Source: Pseudomonas parakoreensis
GTDB lineage: Bacteria > Pseudomonadota > Gammaproteobacteria > Pseudomonadales > Pseudomonadaceae
DNA: 64,000 nt
NCBI RefSeq assembly: GCF_021602155.1
Contig: NZ_BQHY01000002.1
Location: 186,001 to 250,000, forward strand
Reading direction: 5' to 3'
Shown: piece after piece, positions 31,664 to 40,806 of the stretch
How the letters are laid out: each line of letters opens with the position of its first letter
How positions within the stretch are numbered: the first letter of the stretch is position 1
Program-made: the position numbers and the translations under genes
The notes under the pieces: generated by a model
The model's input: only the letters and a program-made list of their open reading frames with translations
The model's database searches: none
What the model was told of the DNA's origin: nothing

Positions 31664-33039
31664 AAATCACAGTATTTGGTAGCGGTTATGTCGGCCTGGT
31701 GCAGGCCGCCGTGTTGGCCGAAGTCGGTCACGACGTCGTGTGCATGGACATCGATCAGAAGAAAGTCGAACTGCTGCGCCAGGGTCACGTCAGCATCTTC
31801 GAACCGGGCCTGTCGAGCCTGGTGCGCGAAGGCCTGGACTCCGGCCGCCTGCATTTCACCTCTGATGAAAAACTTGCCGTGCAGCACGGTCGCGTTGCGT
31901 TCATCGCTGTCGGTACACCGTCCAGCGACGACGGCTCGGCGGATCTGAAATACGTGCTGTCGGTGGGTGACGCCGTGGCGCGCCACCGTGAGCAGCCGCT
32001 GATTCTGGTAGAGAAATCCACCGTGCCGGTCGGCACCGGCGACACCTTGCGTGCGCACATTCAGGCGGCGCTGGACAAGGCCGGTCGTGAACTGCAGTTC
32101 GATATCGTCTCCAACCCGGAATTCCTCAAGGAAGGTTCGGCGGTGGCCGACTGCCGTCGTCCCGATCGCATCGTCATCGGCTGCGAAGGTGACGAAGTGC
32201 AGGACGTGATGCGTGACCTGTACTCGCCGTTCAACCGCAACCATGACCGCATCATGTTCATGGACCTGCGCAGCGCCGAGCTCACCAAATACGCCGCCAA
32301 CTGCATGCTGGCGACCAAGATCAGCTTCATCAACCAGATCGCCGAACTGGCCGAACACCTGGGCGCCGACATCGAATCGGTCCGTCAGGGCATCGGTGCC
32401 GACACGCGCATCGGTTACCACTTCATCTACCCGGGCTGCGGTTATGGCGGCTCGTGCTTCCCCAAAGACATGCGCGCGCTGATTCACAGCGCCGAGCAGG
32501 CGCACTGCTCCAGCGACCTGCTGCAAGCGGTCGAAGCGATCAACGAGCGGCAGAAGCACAAGCTGTTCGACCGTATCAACGCGTTCTACAAGGGTGACCT
32601 GCGCGGCAAGACCTTCGCCCTGTGGGGCCTGGCGTTCAAGCCGAACACCGACGACATGCGCGATGCACCGAGCCGCGTGCTGCTCGATTCGCTGTTCGCC
32701 GCCGGCGCCAGTGTGCGCGCGTTCGACCCGGAAGCGATGCAGGAAACCCAGCATCTGTACCCGAACGAAGAAAAACTGATGTTGATGGGCACGCCGGAAT
32801 CGGTGCTGTCAGGTTCCGATGCGCTGATCATCTGCACCGAATGGCAGCAGTTCAAGGCGCCGGATTTCGACCTGATCGAGCAACGCCTGAAAGCCCCGGT
32901 GATCTTCGACGGCCGCAACCTGTACGACGCCGAGCGTCTGGCGCGCAATGGCTTCAAGTACTTCCCGATCGGCCGAGGCGATTCGCGCAAACTGCCGATG
33001 CCACTGCAGCAGTGGCCTAACAAAGCGGAAGTCGCTTGA
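31660..33039 (+). CDS. ugd: UDP-glucose 6-dehydrogenase (Ugd/PmrE)
   Basis: A 459-residue enzyme that oxidises UDP-glucose to UDP-glucuronate, the precursor consumed by ArnA. The NAD site is [20 protein letters not shown] at about 5-24. The catalytic Cys is in [14 protein letters not shown] near residue 266, and [16 protein letters not shown] marks the C-terminal UDP-binding domain. Placing ugd inside the arn operon supplies the pathway from its first committed step. ATGA overlap with arnF; its TGA overlaps the TTG start of the next gene. Confidence 0.96.
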   Translation: MKITVFGSGYVGLVQAAVLAEVGHDVVCMDIDQKKVELLRQGHVSIFEPGLSSLVREGLDSGRLHFTSDEKLAVQHGRVAFIAVGTPSSDDGSADLKYVLSVGDAVARHREQPLILVEKSTVPVGTGDTLRAHIQAALDKAGRELQFDIVSNPEFLKEGSAVADCRRPDRIVIGCEGDEVQDVMRDLYSPFNRNHDRIMFMDLRSAELTKYAANCMLATKISFINQIAELAEHLGADIESVRQGIGADTRIGYHFIYPGCGYGGSCFPKDMRALIHSAEQAHCSSDLLQAVEAINERQKHKLFDRINAFYKGDLRGKTFALWGLAFKPNTDDMRDAPSRVLLDSLFAAGASVRAFDPEAMQETQHLYPNEEKLMLMGTPESVLSGSDALIICTEWQQFKAPDFDLIEQRLKAPVIFDGRNLYDAERLARNGFKYFPIGRGDSRKLPMPLQQWPNKAEVA

Positions 33040-34634
33040 TCACGTTGTCGCCTGTCATCCGCCGGCAGTCCCTGATCGCAGGGCTGCTGGCACTGCTGTT
33101 GTTTATCGCCGGGGTTTACGGACAGGCTCCCATTGGCTTCGATTCACGTTTTGTGCTGTTTGCCCAAGAGATGCTCAGGCACGGGCCAACGGTATTCCCG
33201 ACGACCTACGGGCAGCCGTACGCCGATTATTCGGCGCTTTCGACGCTGTTCATCTGGCTGTTGTCGCTGCCCTTCGGCGCGATCAACACCCTGACGGCAT
33301 GGCTGCCCAGCGCCATTGCCGGCGGCGTGATCGTGACGTTGATGTACCGCTTGCTGGCGGTGCATTCGCAACGCTGGGCATTGATCAGCATTGCGCTGCT
33401 GATGCTCACCAGTACCTTCGTCACCGAAGTGCGCGCGGTGTCGCAAGACCTGATGCTCGCCGCCGTGGCGCTGTCGGTGTTTTATCTGGGCTACGCTCGC
33501 GACCACTTCGGTTCCGGCCCTCGCTGGCCGTTGATCTTTGCCCTGCTGTTGCTGGGCTTCGGGATTCGCGGGCCGATCGGCCTGGTGGTGCCGACCGGCA
33601 TGCTCTGCAGTTACTACCTGCTCAATCGTGAGTGGAAACGCCTGTTGGTGTTCGGTGTGCTGGCGTCGATCCTGCTCGCCGCGTGCGTGGGGCTGCTGTT
33701 GTGGCTGGCCAGACTCAGTGGCGGCGAAGCGTTCCTGCAAGACGTGATCCGCATGCAGTTCATGGGGCGCATGGACGGCAGTGAAGGCGTCAGCGGTTCG
33801 CTGTATTACTTCACCAGTTCCATGGGCAACTACGCACTGGCATATCCGCTGGCGATCCTGGCGTTGGCGGCGACCTGGCTGAGCAAACCGCATCAGCGCG
33901 GGCCGGCCTTGCGTCTGGTGCAATACTGCGCGGCTGCCGGACTGATCGTCATGGTTGGCCTGTCGATTCCGCAGGCGAAGAAGGCGCGTTACCTGCTGCC
34001 GATGTTGCCGATGGCGGCGATCATCGCGGCGTACCCGTTTCAGGTGCTGCACGGTCGGGTGTTCCGCGTATTGCGCGGGGTTATCCAAGGCATTTGGCTG
34101 GTGACGCCGGGACTGTTGATGGTGGCCCTGCTGGTTGCCAAACGCCGCTTTCCCGAGCAGCTCGACAGTCTGACCCTGGTGCTGATCGTGCTCGGTGTTC
34201 TGCAATTGCTCGCGTTGTCGCGCCTGTTGATACCGCGTTGGCGTGCCGAAGTGCTGGCGCTGTGCTCGGTGCTCGCGTTGTGGATGGTGTATGCCGCGGT
34301 GTTCGAACCGGTGGAGCGACGCTTGTACGACACGCAGGCGTTCAGTCGCGCCGCATTCGCGCAGGTGCAGCAGAACCCGGCACCGCTGGTGCTGCACGGC
34401 ATGGGCAAAGACGCCAAGGCGATCAAGTTCATGGTCAACGTCGAGCAGGACCTGCAACCGCAGTTCACCGAAACGGTGCAGCAACTCGAAGCCCTCAAAG
34501 GCCCGGCCTGGCTGATGATGGACAGCAAGGACCTGCAATCGCTGCAGGGCACCTCGCTGGCGGGCCTGCAACCGGTGCTGGCCGGCCGTTTCGACAAGAA
34601 CGATTACGTGCTGTTGTACCTCAAACCCTTGTAG
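33036..34634 (+). CDS. GT39 family glycosyltransferase, last gene of the arn operon (TTG start)
   Basis: A 532-residue polytopic protein of the ArnT-like family: GFDSRFVLFAQEMLRHGPTV near residues 33-52, YGQPYADYSALSTL, about eleven helices and a periplasmic C-terminal domain. The acidic motif is DSR in place of DET, so the substrate is likely different from ArnT. TTG at 33036 is the only reasonable start: it overlaps the ugd stop as TTGA, GGAAG lies five bases before it, and no ATG follows for dozens of codons. The stop TAG at 34632 is made by the first bases of a repeat element. Function in envelope sugar transfer is inferred. Confidence 0.83.
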   Translation: MITLSPVIRRQSLIAGLLALLLFIAGVYGQAPIGFDSRFVLFAQEMLRHGPTVFPTTYGQPYADYSALSTLFIWLLSLPFGAINTLTAWLPSAIAGGVIVTLMYRLLAVHSQRWALISIALLMLTSTFVTEVRAVSQDLMLAAVALSVFYLGYARDHFGSGPRWPLIFALLLLGFGIRGPIGLVVPTGMLCSYYLLNREWKRLLVFGVLASILLAACVGLLLWLARLSGGEAFLQDVIRMQFMGRMDGSEGVSGSLYYFTSSMGNYALAYPLAILALAATWLSKPHQRGPALRLVQYCAAAGLIVMVGLSIPQAKKARYLLPMLPMAAIIAAYPFQVLHGRVFRVLRGVIQGIWLVTPGLLMVALLVAKRRFPEQLDSLTLVLIVLGVLQLLALSRLLIPRWRAEVLALCSVLALWMVYAAVFEPVERRLYDTQAFSRAAFAQVQQNPAPLVLHGMGKDAKAIKFMVNVEQDLQPQFTETVQQLEALKGPAWLMMDSKDLQSLQGTSLAGLQPVLAGRFDKNDYVLLYLKPL

Positions 34635-34702
34635 GAACTGATTGAGGCTGCGATCTTTTGCGTTTTCAGGAAAAAGATCGCAGCCTGCGGCAGCGCTTAC
34701 AG
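34630..34702. repeat. Paired repeat, TGTAGGAGCTGCCG class, overlapping the GT39 stop codon
   Basis: TGTAGGAACTGATTGAGGCTGCGATC faces AAGATCGCAGCCTGCGGCAGCGCTTACA. The TAG of its first arm is the stop codon of the preceding glycosyltransferase, so the element overlaps the coding end by five bases. Confidence 0.85.
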
Positions 34703-34713
34703 GGACTTTTACC

Positions 34714-35232
34714 ATGAGTTTTGTTGTACGCCGGGCGCGGCAGAGTGACGCCGACGCCCTCCCCGCCATTGAACGCTCGGCCGCCGAGCTGTTTCGCTCA
34801 GATCCGACCCTCGCCTGGCTGGCCGACACCGACGTGGCCAGCACCGCGCAACATCGCCAATTCATCGACCATGCCCATGTCTGGGTCGCCGAAAACACCT
34901 CGGCGCAGCTCGCAGGGTTTATCCGCGCACTGGATGTCGGCAAGCAACTGCACGTTGAGGAATTGTCCGTCAGCCTGGCGTTTCAGGGTCAGGGCGTGGG
35001 CCGTCATCTGCTGCTGGCCGCGATTGAACATGCCCGCCGCGAGCAGATGCGCGCCGTGACCCTGACCACGTTCCGCGACGTGCCGTGGAATGCGCCGTTT
35101 TATCAGCGGATGGGGTTTGTGGACGTCGCATCCGGTGAGCACGACGCGCATTTGCTCGATGCCCTGCAGAACGAAATCGAACAGGGTTTTGCCGCCGAGC
35201 GACGCTGCGCCATGCAGCTGAGATTGCCCTGA
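34714..35232 (+). CDS. GNAT family N-acetyltransferase
   Basis: A 172-residue acetyltransferase. The acetyl-CoA-binding motif is VSLAFQGQGVGRHLLLAAIEHA (about 90-111; Q/GxGxG/A), followed by VTLTTFRDVPWNAPFYQRMGFVDV. It starts at ATG 34714; upstream codons translate the repeat element and are rejected. Substrate is unknown. Stands alone between two repeat elements. Confidence 0.88.
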   Translation: MSFVVRRARQSDADALPAIERSAAELFRSDPTLAWLADTDVASTAQHRQFIDHAHVWVAENTSAQLAGFIRALDVGKQLHVEELSVSLAFQGQGVGRHLLLAAIEHARREQMRAVTLTTFRDVPWNAPFYQRMGFVDVASGEHDAHLLDALQNEIEQGFAAERRCAMQLRLP

Positions 35233-35246
35233 CAGGGAAAATCCCT

Positions 35247-35336
35247 TGTAGGAACGAGCCTGCTCGCGATAGCGTCCTGTCAGTCAACTGCGTTGGCGCC
35301 CGACACTCGGTATTGGCGAGCAGGCTCGCTGCCACA
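35247..35336. repeat. Paired repeat, divergent CTTGTAGGAACGAGCCTGCTCGC class
   Basis: GAGCCTGCTCGCGATAGCG and the opposed GGCGAGCAGGCTCGCTG form an inverted pair with a 40-base middle. Related to the CTTGC..GCGAT class but with a CTGCTCGC core. Lies between the GNAT and MFS genes. Confidence 0.8.
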
Positions 35337-35374
35337 CGGGTTTTCATCATAAAAATAAGGACATTTGCACTGCC

Positions 35375-36553
35375 GTGGCCACTTACTCCCGCCTGATACG
35401 CAGACTGATGATCACCTCGCTGAGCATCGTCATCAGCCGTGCCCTGATCAGCCCACTGCTGACCCTGTTCCTCAGCAACAAACTGGACCTCAACCCGCAG
35501 GACGTCGGTCTGCTGTTGGGCATCGCCGTGTTCAGTGCCACGCTGTTGTCGCTGTACGGCGGCTACATCATCGATCGCCTCGACAAGCGTCAGCTGTTGA
35601 TCCTGACCATGCTCTCCAGCGGTGTCGGCCTGATGCTGCTGACCTTCGCGCAGAATCTGTACCTGGTCACGCTGGTGCTGATCATCAGTGAAACGGCGTC
35701 GGCACTGTTCCTGATCTGCTCCAAAGCGATGCTCAGTGAAAACCTGCCGGTCGGCCAGCGGGTCAAGGCGTTTTCACTGAACTACACGCTGACCAACATT
35801 GGCTACGCCGTGGGCCCGATGATCGGTGTAGTGATTGCCGGGGTTCAGCCATCAGCGCCGTTTATCGTCGCCGGGCTGATTGCCGCCGGCAGCGTTTTCC
35901 TGCTGCTGGGCGTTTCCCGCGAGACCGGTCCGCTGTCGCCAGCCAGCCCGCCACAGAGTTTCCTGAACACCCTGATCATCCTGAAAAACGACCGCACGAT
36001 GATCCTGTTCACCCTCGGTTGTCTGCTCAGCACCCTGGTCCACGGGCGCTTTACCCTGTACCTGTCGCAATACCTGCTGGTCACCCATACCCAAGAACAG
36101 ACACTCGACACCATGGCCGCCCTGCTGGCCTGCAACGCGATCACGGTGATCCTGCTGCAATACCAGATCGGGCGTTTACTCAAGCGCGAGCACCTGCGGT
36201 TCTGGATTGCCGGCGGCACGGCGTTGTTCATTGTCGGTCTGATCGGTTTCAGCCTGGCGGACAGCCTCGTCGGCTGGTGCGTGGCGATGTTCATCTTTAC
36301 CCTCGGCGAGATGATCATTTACCCGGCGGATTTCCTCTTCGTCGATACCCTCGCGCCGGAAGCGCTGCGCGGCAGTTATTACGGCGCGCAGAACCTCGCG
36401 GCACTGGGCGGTGCGCTGAGTCCGGTGATGTGCGGTTTTTTGCTGATGCATACCTCAGCGCCGAGCATGTTCTACGCCCTGAGTGCCTTGGCCGCGCTGG
36501 GTGGTTATCTGTGTTTTGTCAGTGGACGTCGCGTGGCCACAATTCAAAAATAA
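35375..36553 (+). CDS. MFS transporter (MdtH-like)
   Basis: A 392-residue protein with twelve membrane helices. The first cytoplasmic loop carries GGYIIDRLDKRQLLILTML (the MFS signature loop), and YVAR-like ASALFLICSKAMLSENLP and GEMIIYPADFLFVDTLAPEALRGSYYGAQN resemble the MdtH/YceL group of drug exporters. The GTG start at 35375 gives ATYSRLIRRLMITSLSIVISRALI; ATG 35408 is an alternative but would shorten helix 1. Substrate unknown. Confidence 0.86.
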   Translation: MATYSRLIRRLMITSLSIVISRALISPLLTLFLSNKLDLNPQDVGLLLGIAVFSATLLSLYGGYIIDRLDKRQLLILTMLSSGVGLMLLTFAQNLYLVTLVLIISETASALFLICSKAMLSENLPVGQRVKAFSLNYTLTNIGYAVGPMIGVVIAGVQPSAPFIVAGLIAAGSVFLLLGVSRETGPLSPASPPQSFLNTLIILKNDRTMILFTLGCLLSTLVHGRFTLYLSQYLLVTHTQEQTLDTMAALLACNAITVILLQYQIGRLLKREHLRFWIAGGTALFIVGLIGFSLADSLVGWCVAMFIFTLGEMIIYPADFLFVDTLAPEALRGSYYGAQNLAALGGALSPVMCGFLLMHTSAPSMFYALSALAALGGYLCFVSGRRVATIQK

Positions 36554-36612
36554 TGCACTGAAGCAGCATTTATATGAATTTGTCAGCATCGTATTTGCAC
36601 GGCACACTGTGC

Positions 36613-36676
36613 GCGTTCCTCCCCCAATAGTTGGAACGCTTAGAGGACTTTCCGAAACGGACAAGTCCTTTTTTTT
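36613..36676 (+). terminator. Tandem hairpins ending in an intrinsic terminator, candidate attenuator of the HPP gene
   Basis: A 7-bp hairpin (GCGTTCC 36613-36619 / GGAACGC 36633-36639) is followed by a strong one: AGGACTTTCCG (36644-36654), loop AAA, CGGA-C-AAGTCCT (36658-36669) with one bulged C, then eight T (36669-36676). It ends 33 bases before the HPP ATG and 91-123 bases after the MFS stop. It may end the MFS message, or attenuate a leader that starts near 36610 (TTGTCA at 36580 with CACACT 17 bases on is a weak promoter candidate). Confidence 0.75.
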
Positions 36677-36708
36677 GCCTCGATTTTACTGCCAAGGACC
36701 CGTTTCAC

Positions 36709-37395
36709 ATGCTCGCTCGCTGGTTCCCCGCCGCCATCAACACCCGCCCCACCGAATGGAGCCGCGCCGCCATCGGTATGGCCTTGGGCACCTTGTTCAG
36801 TGTCTGGGCGTGCAGTCAGGTATTCGGCCATGAAGTGGCGTATCACCTGCTCGGGCCATTGGGTGCTTCGGCGGTGCTGTTGTTCGCCGTGTCCTCCGGC
36901 GCGCTGGCGCAGCCTTGGTCGATCATCGGCGGCTACCTGTGCGCCAGTGTCATTGCGTTGCTGGTGGCTCATGTTCTTGGGCGAACCCTGGGCAGTGCCT
37001 GTCTGGCGGCAGGCATGGCGCTGATTCTGATGTGCTGGTTGCGTTGCCTGCATCCACCGGCCGGCGCGCTGGCGCTGACGTTGGTGCTGGCCGATCCGGC
37101 CACCATCGCCATGGACTGGAAAGCCATGGAACCGGTGATGCTCGCCGCCGCGTGCATGCTGCTCAGTGCGCTGGCCTACAACAACCTGACGCGCATCCGC
37201 TACCCGAAGCGCCCGGCCGAAACTGCGCCGCTGCAGACTCCCGTCGACAGCCAGTCAATTACCGCCGAAGATTTGAAACGGGCACTGGCCGAGATGGAAG
37301 CCTTTATCGACGTCACTCCCGAAGACCTCGAACAACTGATCCACGCCAGCGAACTGCACGCCAAACGCCGCAGCATCGGCGAAGTCTTCTCCTGA
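36709..37395 (+). CDS. HPP family membrane protein
   Basis: A 228-residue protein with about four or five helices in the first 165 residues and a soluble tail. The HPP signature is LRCLHPPAGALALTLVL at about 113-129, with LLGPLGASAVLLFAVSSGALAQPW before it. HPP proteins in plants and cyanobacteria move nitrite, but bacterial roles are little known. The tail ITAEDLKRALAEMEAFIDVTPEDLEQLIHASELHAKRR looks helical and may be regulatory. The ATG at 36709 is preceded by AAGGA; earlier codons pass through the terminator and are rejected. Confidence 0.85.
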   Translation: MLARWFPAAINTRPTEWSRAAIGMALGTLFSVWACSQVFGHEVAYHLLGPLGASAVLLFAVSSGALAQPWSIIGGYLCASVIALLVAHVLGRTLGSACLAAGMALILMCWLRCLHPPAGALALTLVLADPATIAMDWKAMEPVMLAAACMLLSALAYNNLTRIRYPKRPAETAPLQTPVDSQSITAEDLKRALAEMEAFIDVTPEDLEQLIHASELHAKRRSIGEVFS

Positions 37396-37409
37396 CACCT
37401 CACGCACCC

Positions 37410-37484
37410 TGTAGGAGCTGTCGAGTGCAACGAGGCTGCGATCTTTTCAAGATCAAAAGATCGCAGCCTTCGGCAGCTCCTACA
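37410..37484. repeat. Paired repeat, TGTAGGAGCT class
   Basis: Arms TGTAGGAGCTGTCGAGTGCAACGAGGCTGCGATC and GATCGCAGCCTTCGGCAGCTCCTACA face each other. The left arm has the GTCGAGTGCAACGAGG variant that also occurs in the copies at 42071 and 62035. Confidence 0.88.
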
Positions 37485-37631
37485 CAAGCACATCCGATTT
37501 TTACCTAAGGCAAAAACGCAAACTCCCCCTGCACATATCCCGGTTGTACACGGCAAATTTGCACTGTTACGATCCGTTAACGCTCGCGCGCGAGCTTCTC
37601 GAATAAAGACAATAAAAGCAGGGAGTTAGTG

Positions 37632-38738
37632 ATGACTGCTCAGGCTTCATCCCCGCGGACGCCGTCCATGGATGCCACGCAAAACGACGTGCTGGCCGAG
37701 GTTCGCAACCACATTGGTCACCTGACCCTCAACCGCCCCGCCGGTCTCAACGCCATCACCCTCGACATGGTTCGCCAGTTGCAGCAGCAACTCGATGCCT
37801 GGGCCGCTGATGCCAATGTGCACGCAGTGGTGCTGCGCGGTGCCGGTGAAAAAGCTTTCTGCGCCGGTGGCGATATTCGTTCCCTGTACGACAGTTTCAA
37901 AAGCGGCGCCACGCTGCACGAAGATTTCTTCGTCGAGGAATACGCCCTCGACCTGACGATTCATCACTACCGCAAACCGGTACTGGCGTTGATGGACGGT
38001 TTCGTCCTCGGCGGCGGCATGGGTCTGGTGCAAGGTGCGGATCTGCGGGTGGTTACGGAAAAGAGCCGGCTGGCGATGCCGGAAGTGGCGATCGGTTATT
38101 TCCCCGATGTCGGCGGCAGCTATTTCCTCTCGCGGATTCCCGGTGAACTGGGAATCTATCTGGGCGTCAGCGGTGTGCAGATTCGTGCGGCGGATGCGTT
38201 GTACTGCGGGCTGGCGGACTGGTTTGTCGACAGCCGCCAGTTGGCGAGTCTCGACGAACAACTTGATCACCTGGAATGGCACGACACGCCGCTCAAGGAT
38301 CTGCAGGGCCTGCTGGCGAAAAACGGCGTGCAAACCCTGAGCGACGCGCCGCTGGAGAAGCTGCGCCCGGCCATCGACCATTTCTTCGCCCTGCCGGACG
38401 TGCCGAGCATTGTCGAGCAACTGCGCGCAGTCACCGTCGCCGACAGCCATGAGTGGGCGACGACCACCGCTGACCTGCTGGAGACCCGCTCGCCGCTGGC
38501 GATGGCCGTGACCCTGGAGATGCTCCGTTGCGGTCGGCAACTGAGCCTGGAACACTGCTTCGCCCTCGAACTGCATCTGGATCGTCAGTGGTTCGAACGC
38601 GGCGACCTGATCGAAGGCGTGCGTGCCCTGCTGATCGACAAAGACAAGACACCTCGCTGGAATCCGCCGACCCTCGCCGCGCTGGACGCCGGGCACGTCG
38701 CGAGTTTCTTTAACGGTTTTGATGAGAGCGGGAGCTGA
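37632..38738 (+). CDS. 3-hydroxyisobutyryl-CoA hydrolase (enoyl-CoA hydratase/isomerase family)
   Basis: A 368-residue crotonase-fold protein of HIBCH type. It has HLTLNRPAGLNAITLDMV (29-46), the oxyanion-hole strand AFCAGGDIRSLYDS, VLGGGMGLVQGADLRVVTE and MPEVAIGYFPDVGGSYFLSR, whose catalytic Glu and Asp are in hydrolase positions. The long C-terminal region with TRSPLAMAVTLEMLRCGR is typical of HIBCH and absent from simple hydratases. It releases CoA from 3-hydroxyisobutyryl-CoA in valine breakdown. ATG 37632 follows GGAG; an in-frame GTG just before is less likely. The acyl-CoA dehydrogenase follows three bases later. Confidence 0.9.
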   Translation: MTAQASSPRTPSMDATQNDVLAEVRNHIGHLTLNRPAGLNAITLDMVRQLQQQLDAWAADANVHAVVLRGAGEKAFCAGGDIRSLYDSFKSGATLHEDFFVEEYALDLTIHHYRKPVLALMDGFVLGGGMGLVQGADLRVVTEKSRLAMPEVAIGYFPDVGGSYFLSRIPGELGIYLGVSGVQIRAADALYCGLADWFVDSRQLASLDEQLDHLEWHDTPLKDLQGLLAKNGVQTLSDAPLEKLRPAIDHFFALPDVPSIVEQLRAVTVADSHEWATTTADLLETRSPLAMAVTLEMLRCGRQLSLEHCFALELHLDRQWFERGDLIEGVRALLIDKDKTPRWNPPTLAALDAGHVASFFNGFDESGS

Positions 38739-38741
38739 GCC

Positions 38742-39893
38742 ATGCACGATCTCGAACTGACTGAAGAACAAGTAATGATCCGCGACATGGCCCGGGATTT
38801 TGCCCGTGGCGAAATCGCACCTCACGCGCAAGCGTGGGAAAAGGCTGGCTGGATCGACGACGCGCTGGTGGCGAAGATGGGCGAACTCGGTTTGCTCGGT
38901 ATGGTGGTGCCCGAGGAATGGGGTGGCACTTACGTTGATTACGTCGCCTATGCGCTGGCCGTTGAAGAAATTTCAGCCGGTGACGGCGCGACTGGCGCGT
39001 TCATGAGCATTCACAACTCGGTGGGTTGTGGGCCGGTCATGAATTACGGCAGCGAAGAACAGAAACAAACCTGGCTGGCCGACCTCGCCAGCGGTCAGGT
39101 CATTGGCTGCTTCTGCCTCACCGAACCGCAGGCCGGCTCCGAGGCGCACAACCTGCGCACCCGCGCCGAACGGCGCGACGGCCAGTGGGTGATCAACGGC
39201 GCCAAGCAATTCGTCAGCAACGGCAAACGGGCGAAACTGGCGATCGTGTTTGCGGTGACCGACCCGGATCTGGGCAAGAAAGGCATTTCTGCGTTCCTGG
39301 TGCCGACCGATACGCCGGGTTTCATCGTTGATCGTACCGAACACAAGATGGGCATCCGTGCCTCCGACACCTGCGCAGTGACCCTCAACAACTGCAGCAT
39401 TCCCGAGGCCAATCTGCTCGGCGAACGCGGCAAGGGTCTGGCGATTGCCCTGTCCAACCTCGAAGGTGGCCGCATCGGCATTGCTGCGCAAGCCTTGGGC
39501 ATCGCCCGGGCGGCGTTTGAAGCGGCGCTTGTGTACTCCCGTGATCGCATCCAGTTCGGCAAGCCGATCAACGAACACCAGAGCATCGCCAACCTGTTGG
39601 CCGACATGCACATGCAAATCAACGCGGCGCGCTTGATGATCCTGCACGCGGCGCGCCTGCGCACGGCGGGCAAGCCGTGTCTGTCAGAGGCGTCACAGGC
39701 CAAACTGTTCGCCTCGGAGATGGCCGAAAAGGTCTGCTCGTCGGCGATTCAGATTCATGGCGGGTACGGGTATCTGGAGGATTATCCGGTCGAGAAGTAC
39801 TACCGCGATGCACGGATTACCCAGATCTATGAGGGGTCGAGTGAGATTCAGCGGATGGTGATTGCTCGCGAACTGAAGAACTACCAACTGTAA
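38742..39893 (+). CDS. Acyl-CoA dehydrogenase, probable isobutyryl-CoA dehydrogenase
   Basis: A 383-residue FAD enzyme. It has [19 protein letters not shown], the FAD-binding [35 protein letters not shown] and the C-terminal [20 protein letters not shown] with the catalytic base Glu in [11 protein letters not shown]. Being coupled to a 3-hydroxyisobutyryl-CoA hydrolase it most likely oxidises isobutyryl-CoA to methacrylyl-CoA. A second member of the family is at 40903; the two are related but not recent duplicates. Confidence 0.9.
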   Translation: MHDLELTEEQVMIRDMARDFARGEIAPHAQAWEKAGWIDDALVAKMGELGLLGMVVPEEWGGTYVDYVAYALAVEEISAGDGATGAFMSIHNSVGCGPVMNYGSEEQKQTWLADLASGQVIGCFCLTEPQAGSEAHNLRTRAERRDGQWVINGAKQFVSNGKRAKLAIVFAVTDPDLGKKGISAFLVPTDTPGFIVDRTEHKMGIRASDTCAVTLNNCSIPEANLLGERGKGLAIALSNLEGGRIGIAAQALGIARAAFEAALVYSRDRIQFGKPINEHQSIANLLADMHMQINAARLMILHAARLRTAGKPCLSEASQAKLFASEMAEKVCSSAIQIHGGYGYLEDYPVEKYYRDARITQIYEGSSEIQRMVIARELKNYQL

Positions 39894-39895
39894 AA

Positions 39896-39992
39896 GCATC
39901 GCGGGCAAGCCCGCTCCCACAGGGAATTCTGTCGTTCACAAAAGTTGTGTACTCCAGAAAAACCTGTGGGAGCGGGCTTGCCCGCGATAGCG
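39896..39992. repeat. Paired repeat, TGTGGGAGCGGGCTTGCCCGC class
   Basis: GCATCGCGGGCAAGCCCGCTCCCACA and TGTGGGAGCGGGCTTGCCCGCGATAGC lie in opposite directions 43 bases apart, in the convergent junction of the two branched-chain groups, where they probably end both transcripts. Confidence 0.9.
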
Positions 39993-40009
39993 TCAGTGAG
40001 GACGCAACA

Positions 40010-40783
40010 TTACTTTCCGGTAAACTCCGGCGCGCGCTTGGCCACAAACGCCGCCATCCCTTCCTTCTGATCCTGGGTAGCAAACGCCGCGTGGAACACC
40101 CGGCGCTCGAAACGCACGCCTTCAGCCAGGTTGACCTCAAACGCACGGTTGACGCTTTCCTTGACCATCATCGCAATCGGCAGCGACTTGCTGGCGATCA
40201 CGGCGGCGACCTTCAACGCCTCGTCGAGCAACTCATCGCTCGGTACGATCCGCGCAACGATGCCGCAACGTTCGGCCTCCACCGCATCGATCATCCGCCC
40301 GCTGAGGCACATGTCCATGGCCTTGGCCTTGCCCACGGCGCGGGTCAGGCGCTGAGTGCCGCCCATGCCCGGGAGCACGCCGAGGTTGATTTCCGGTTGA
40401 CCGAACTTGGCGTTGTCACCTGCCAGAATGAAGTCGCACATCAACGCCAGTTCACATCCGCCACCAAGGGCGAAACCGTTGACCGCAGCGATGATCGGCT
40501 TGCGACGGTTGGCCACGCGGTCGCTGTCGCTGAACAGGTCGTCCATGTAGATTTGCGGGTAGGTCAGCTCGGCCATTTCCTTGATATCCGCGCCGGCGGC
40601 GAAGGCTTTCTTCGAACCGGTGATGACGATGCAACCGATGTTCGCATCCGCTTCCAGAGCATCAAGGGCGTGGTTGACTTCGCTGACCAGTTGCGCGTTC
40701 AGGGCGTTCAGTGCCTGCGGACGGTTCAGGGTGATCAGGCCGACGCGGCCGTGGTGTTCCAGCAGAATTGTTTCGTAGCTCAT
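40010..40783 (-). CDS. Enoyl-CoA hydratase
   Basis: A 257-residue crotonase. [18 protein letters not shown] (16-33), [14 protein letters not shown] (59-72), [15 protein letters not shown] (98-112) and [21 protein letters not shown] hold the two catalytic Glu residues of true hydratases. Last gene of the minus-strand isoleucine-type group, it would hydrate tiglyl-CoA (or related 2-enoyl-CoA). Ribosome site AGGAG precedes the ATG. Confidence 0.92.
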   Translation of the reverse strand: MSYETILLEHHGRVGLITLNRPQALNALNAQLVSEVNHALDALEADANIGCIVITGSKKAFAAGADIKEMAELTYPQIYMDDLFSDSDRVANRRKPIIAAVNGFALGGGCELALMCDFILAGDNAKFGQPEINLGVLPGMGGTQRLTRAVGKAKAMDMCLSGRMIDAVEAERCGIVARIVPSDELLDEALKVAAVIASKSLPIAMMVKESVNRAFEVNLAEGVRFERRVFHAAFATQDQKEGMAAFVAKRAPEFTGK

Positions 40784-40806
40784 ACATGACTCCTGAATTT
40801 GTACCC

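Noticed and set aside
34642-34713. Longer start of the GNAT protein
   Set aside because: The extra residues are a reading of the repeat element; the acetyltransferase homology starts at ATG 34714, after AGGGAC.
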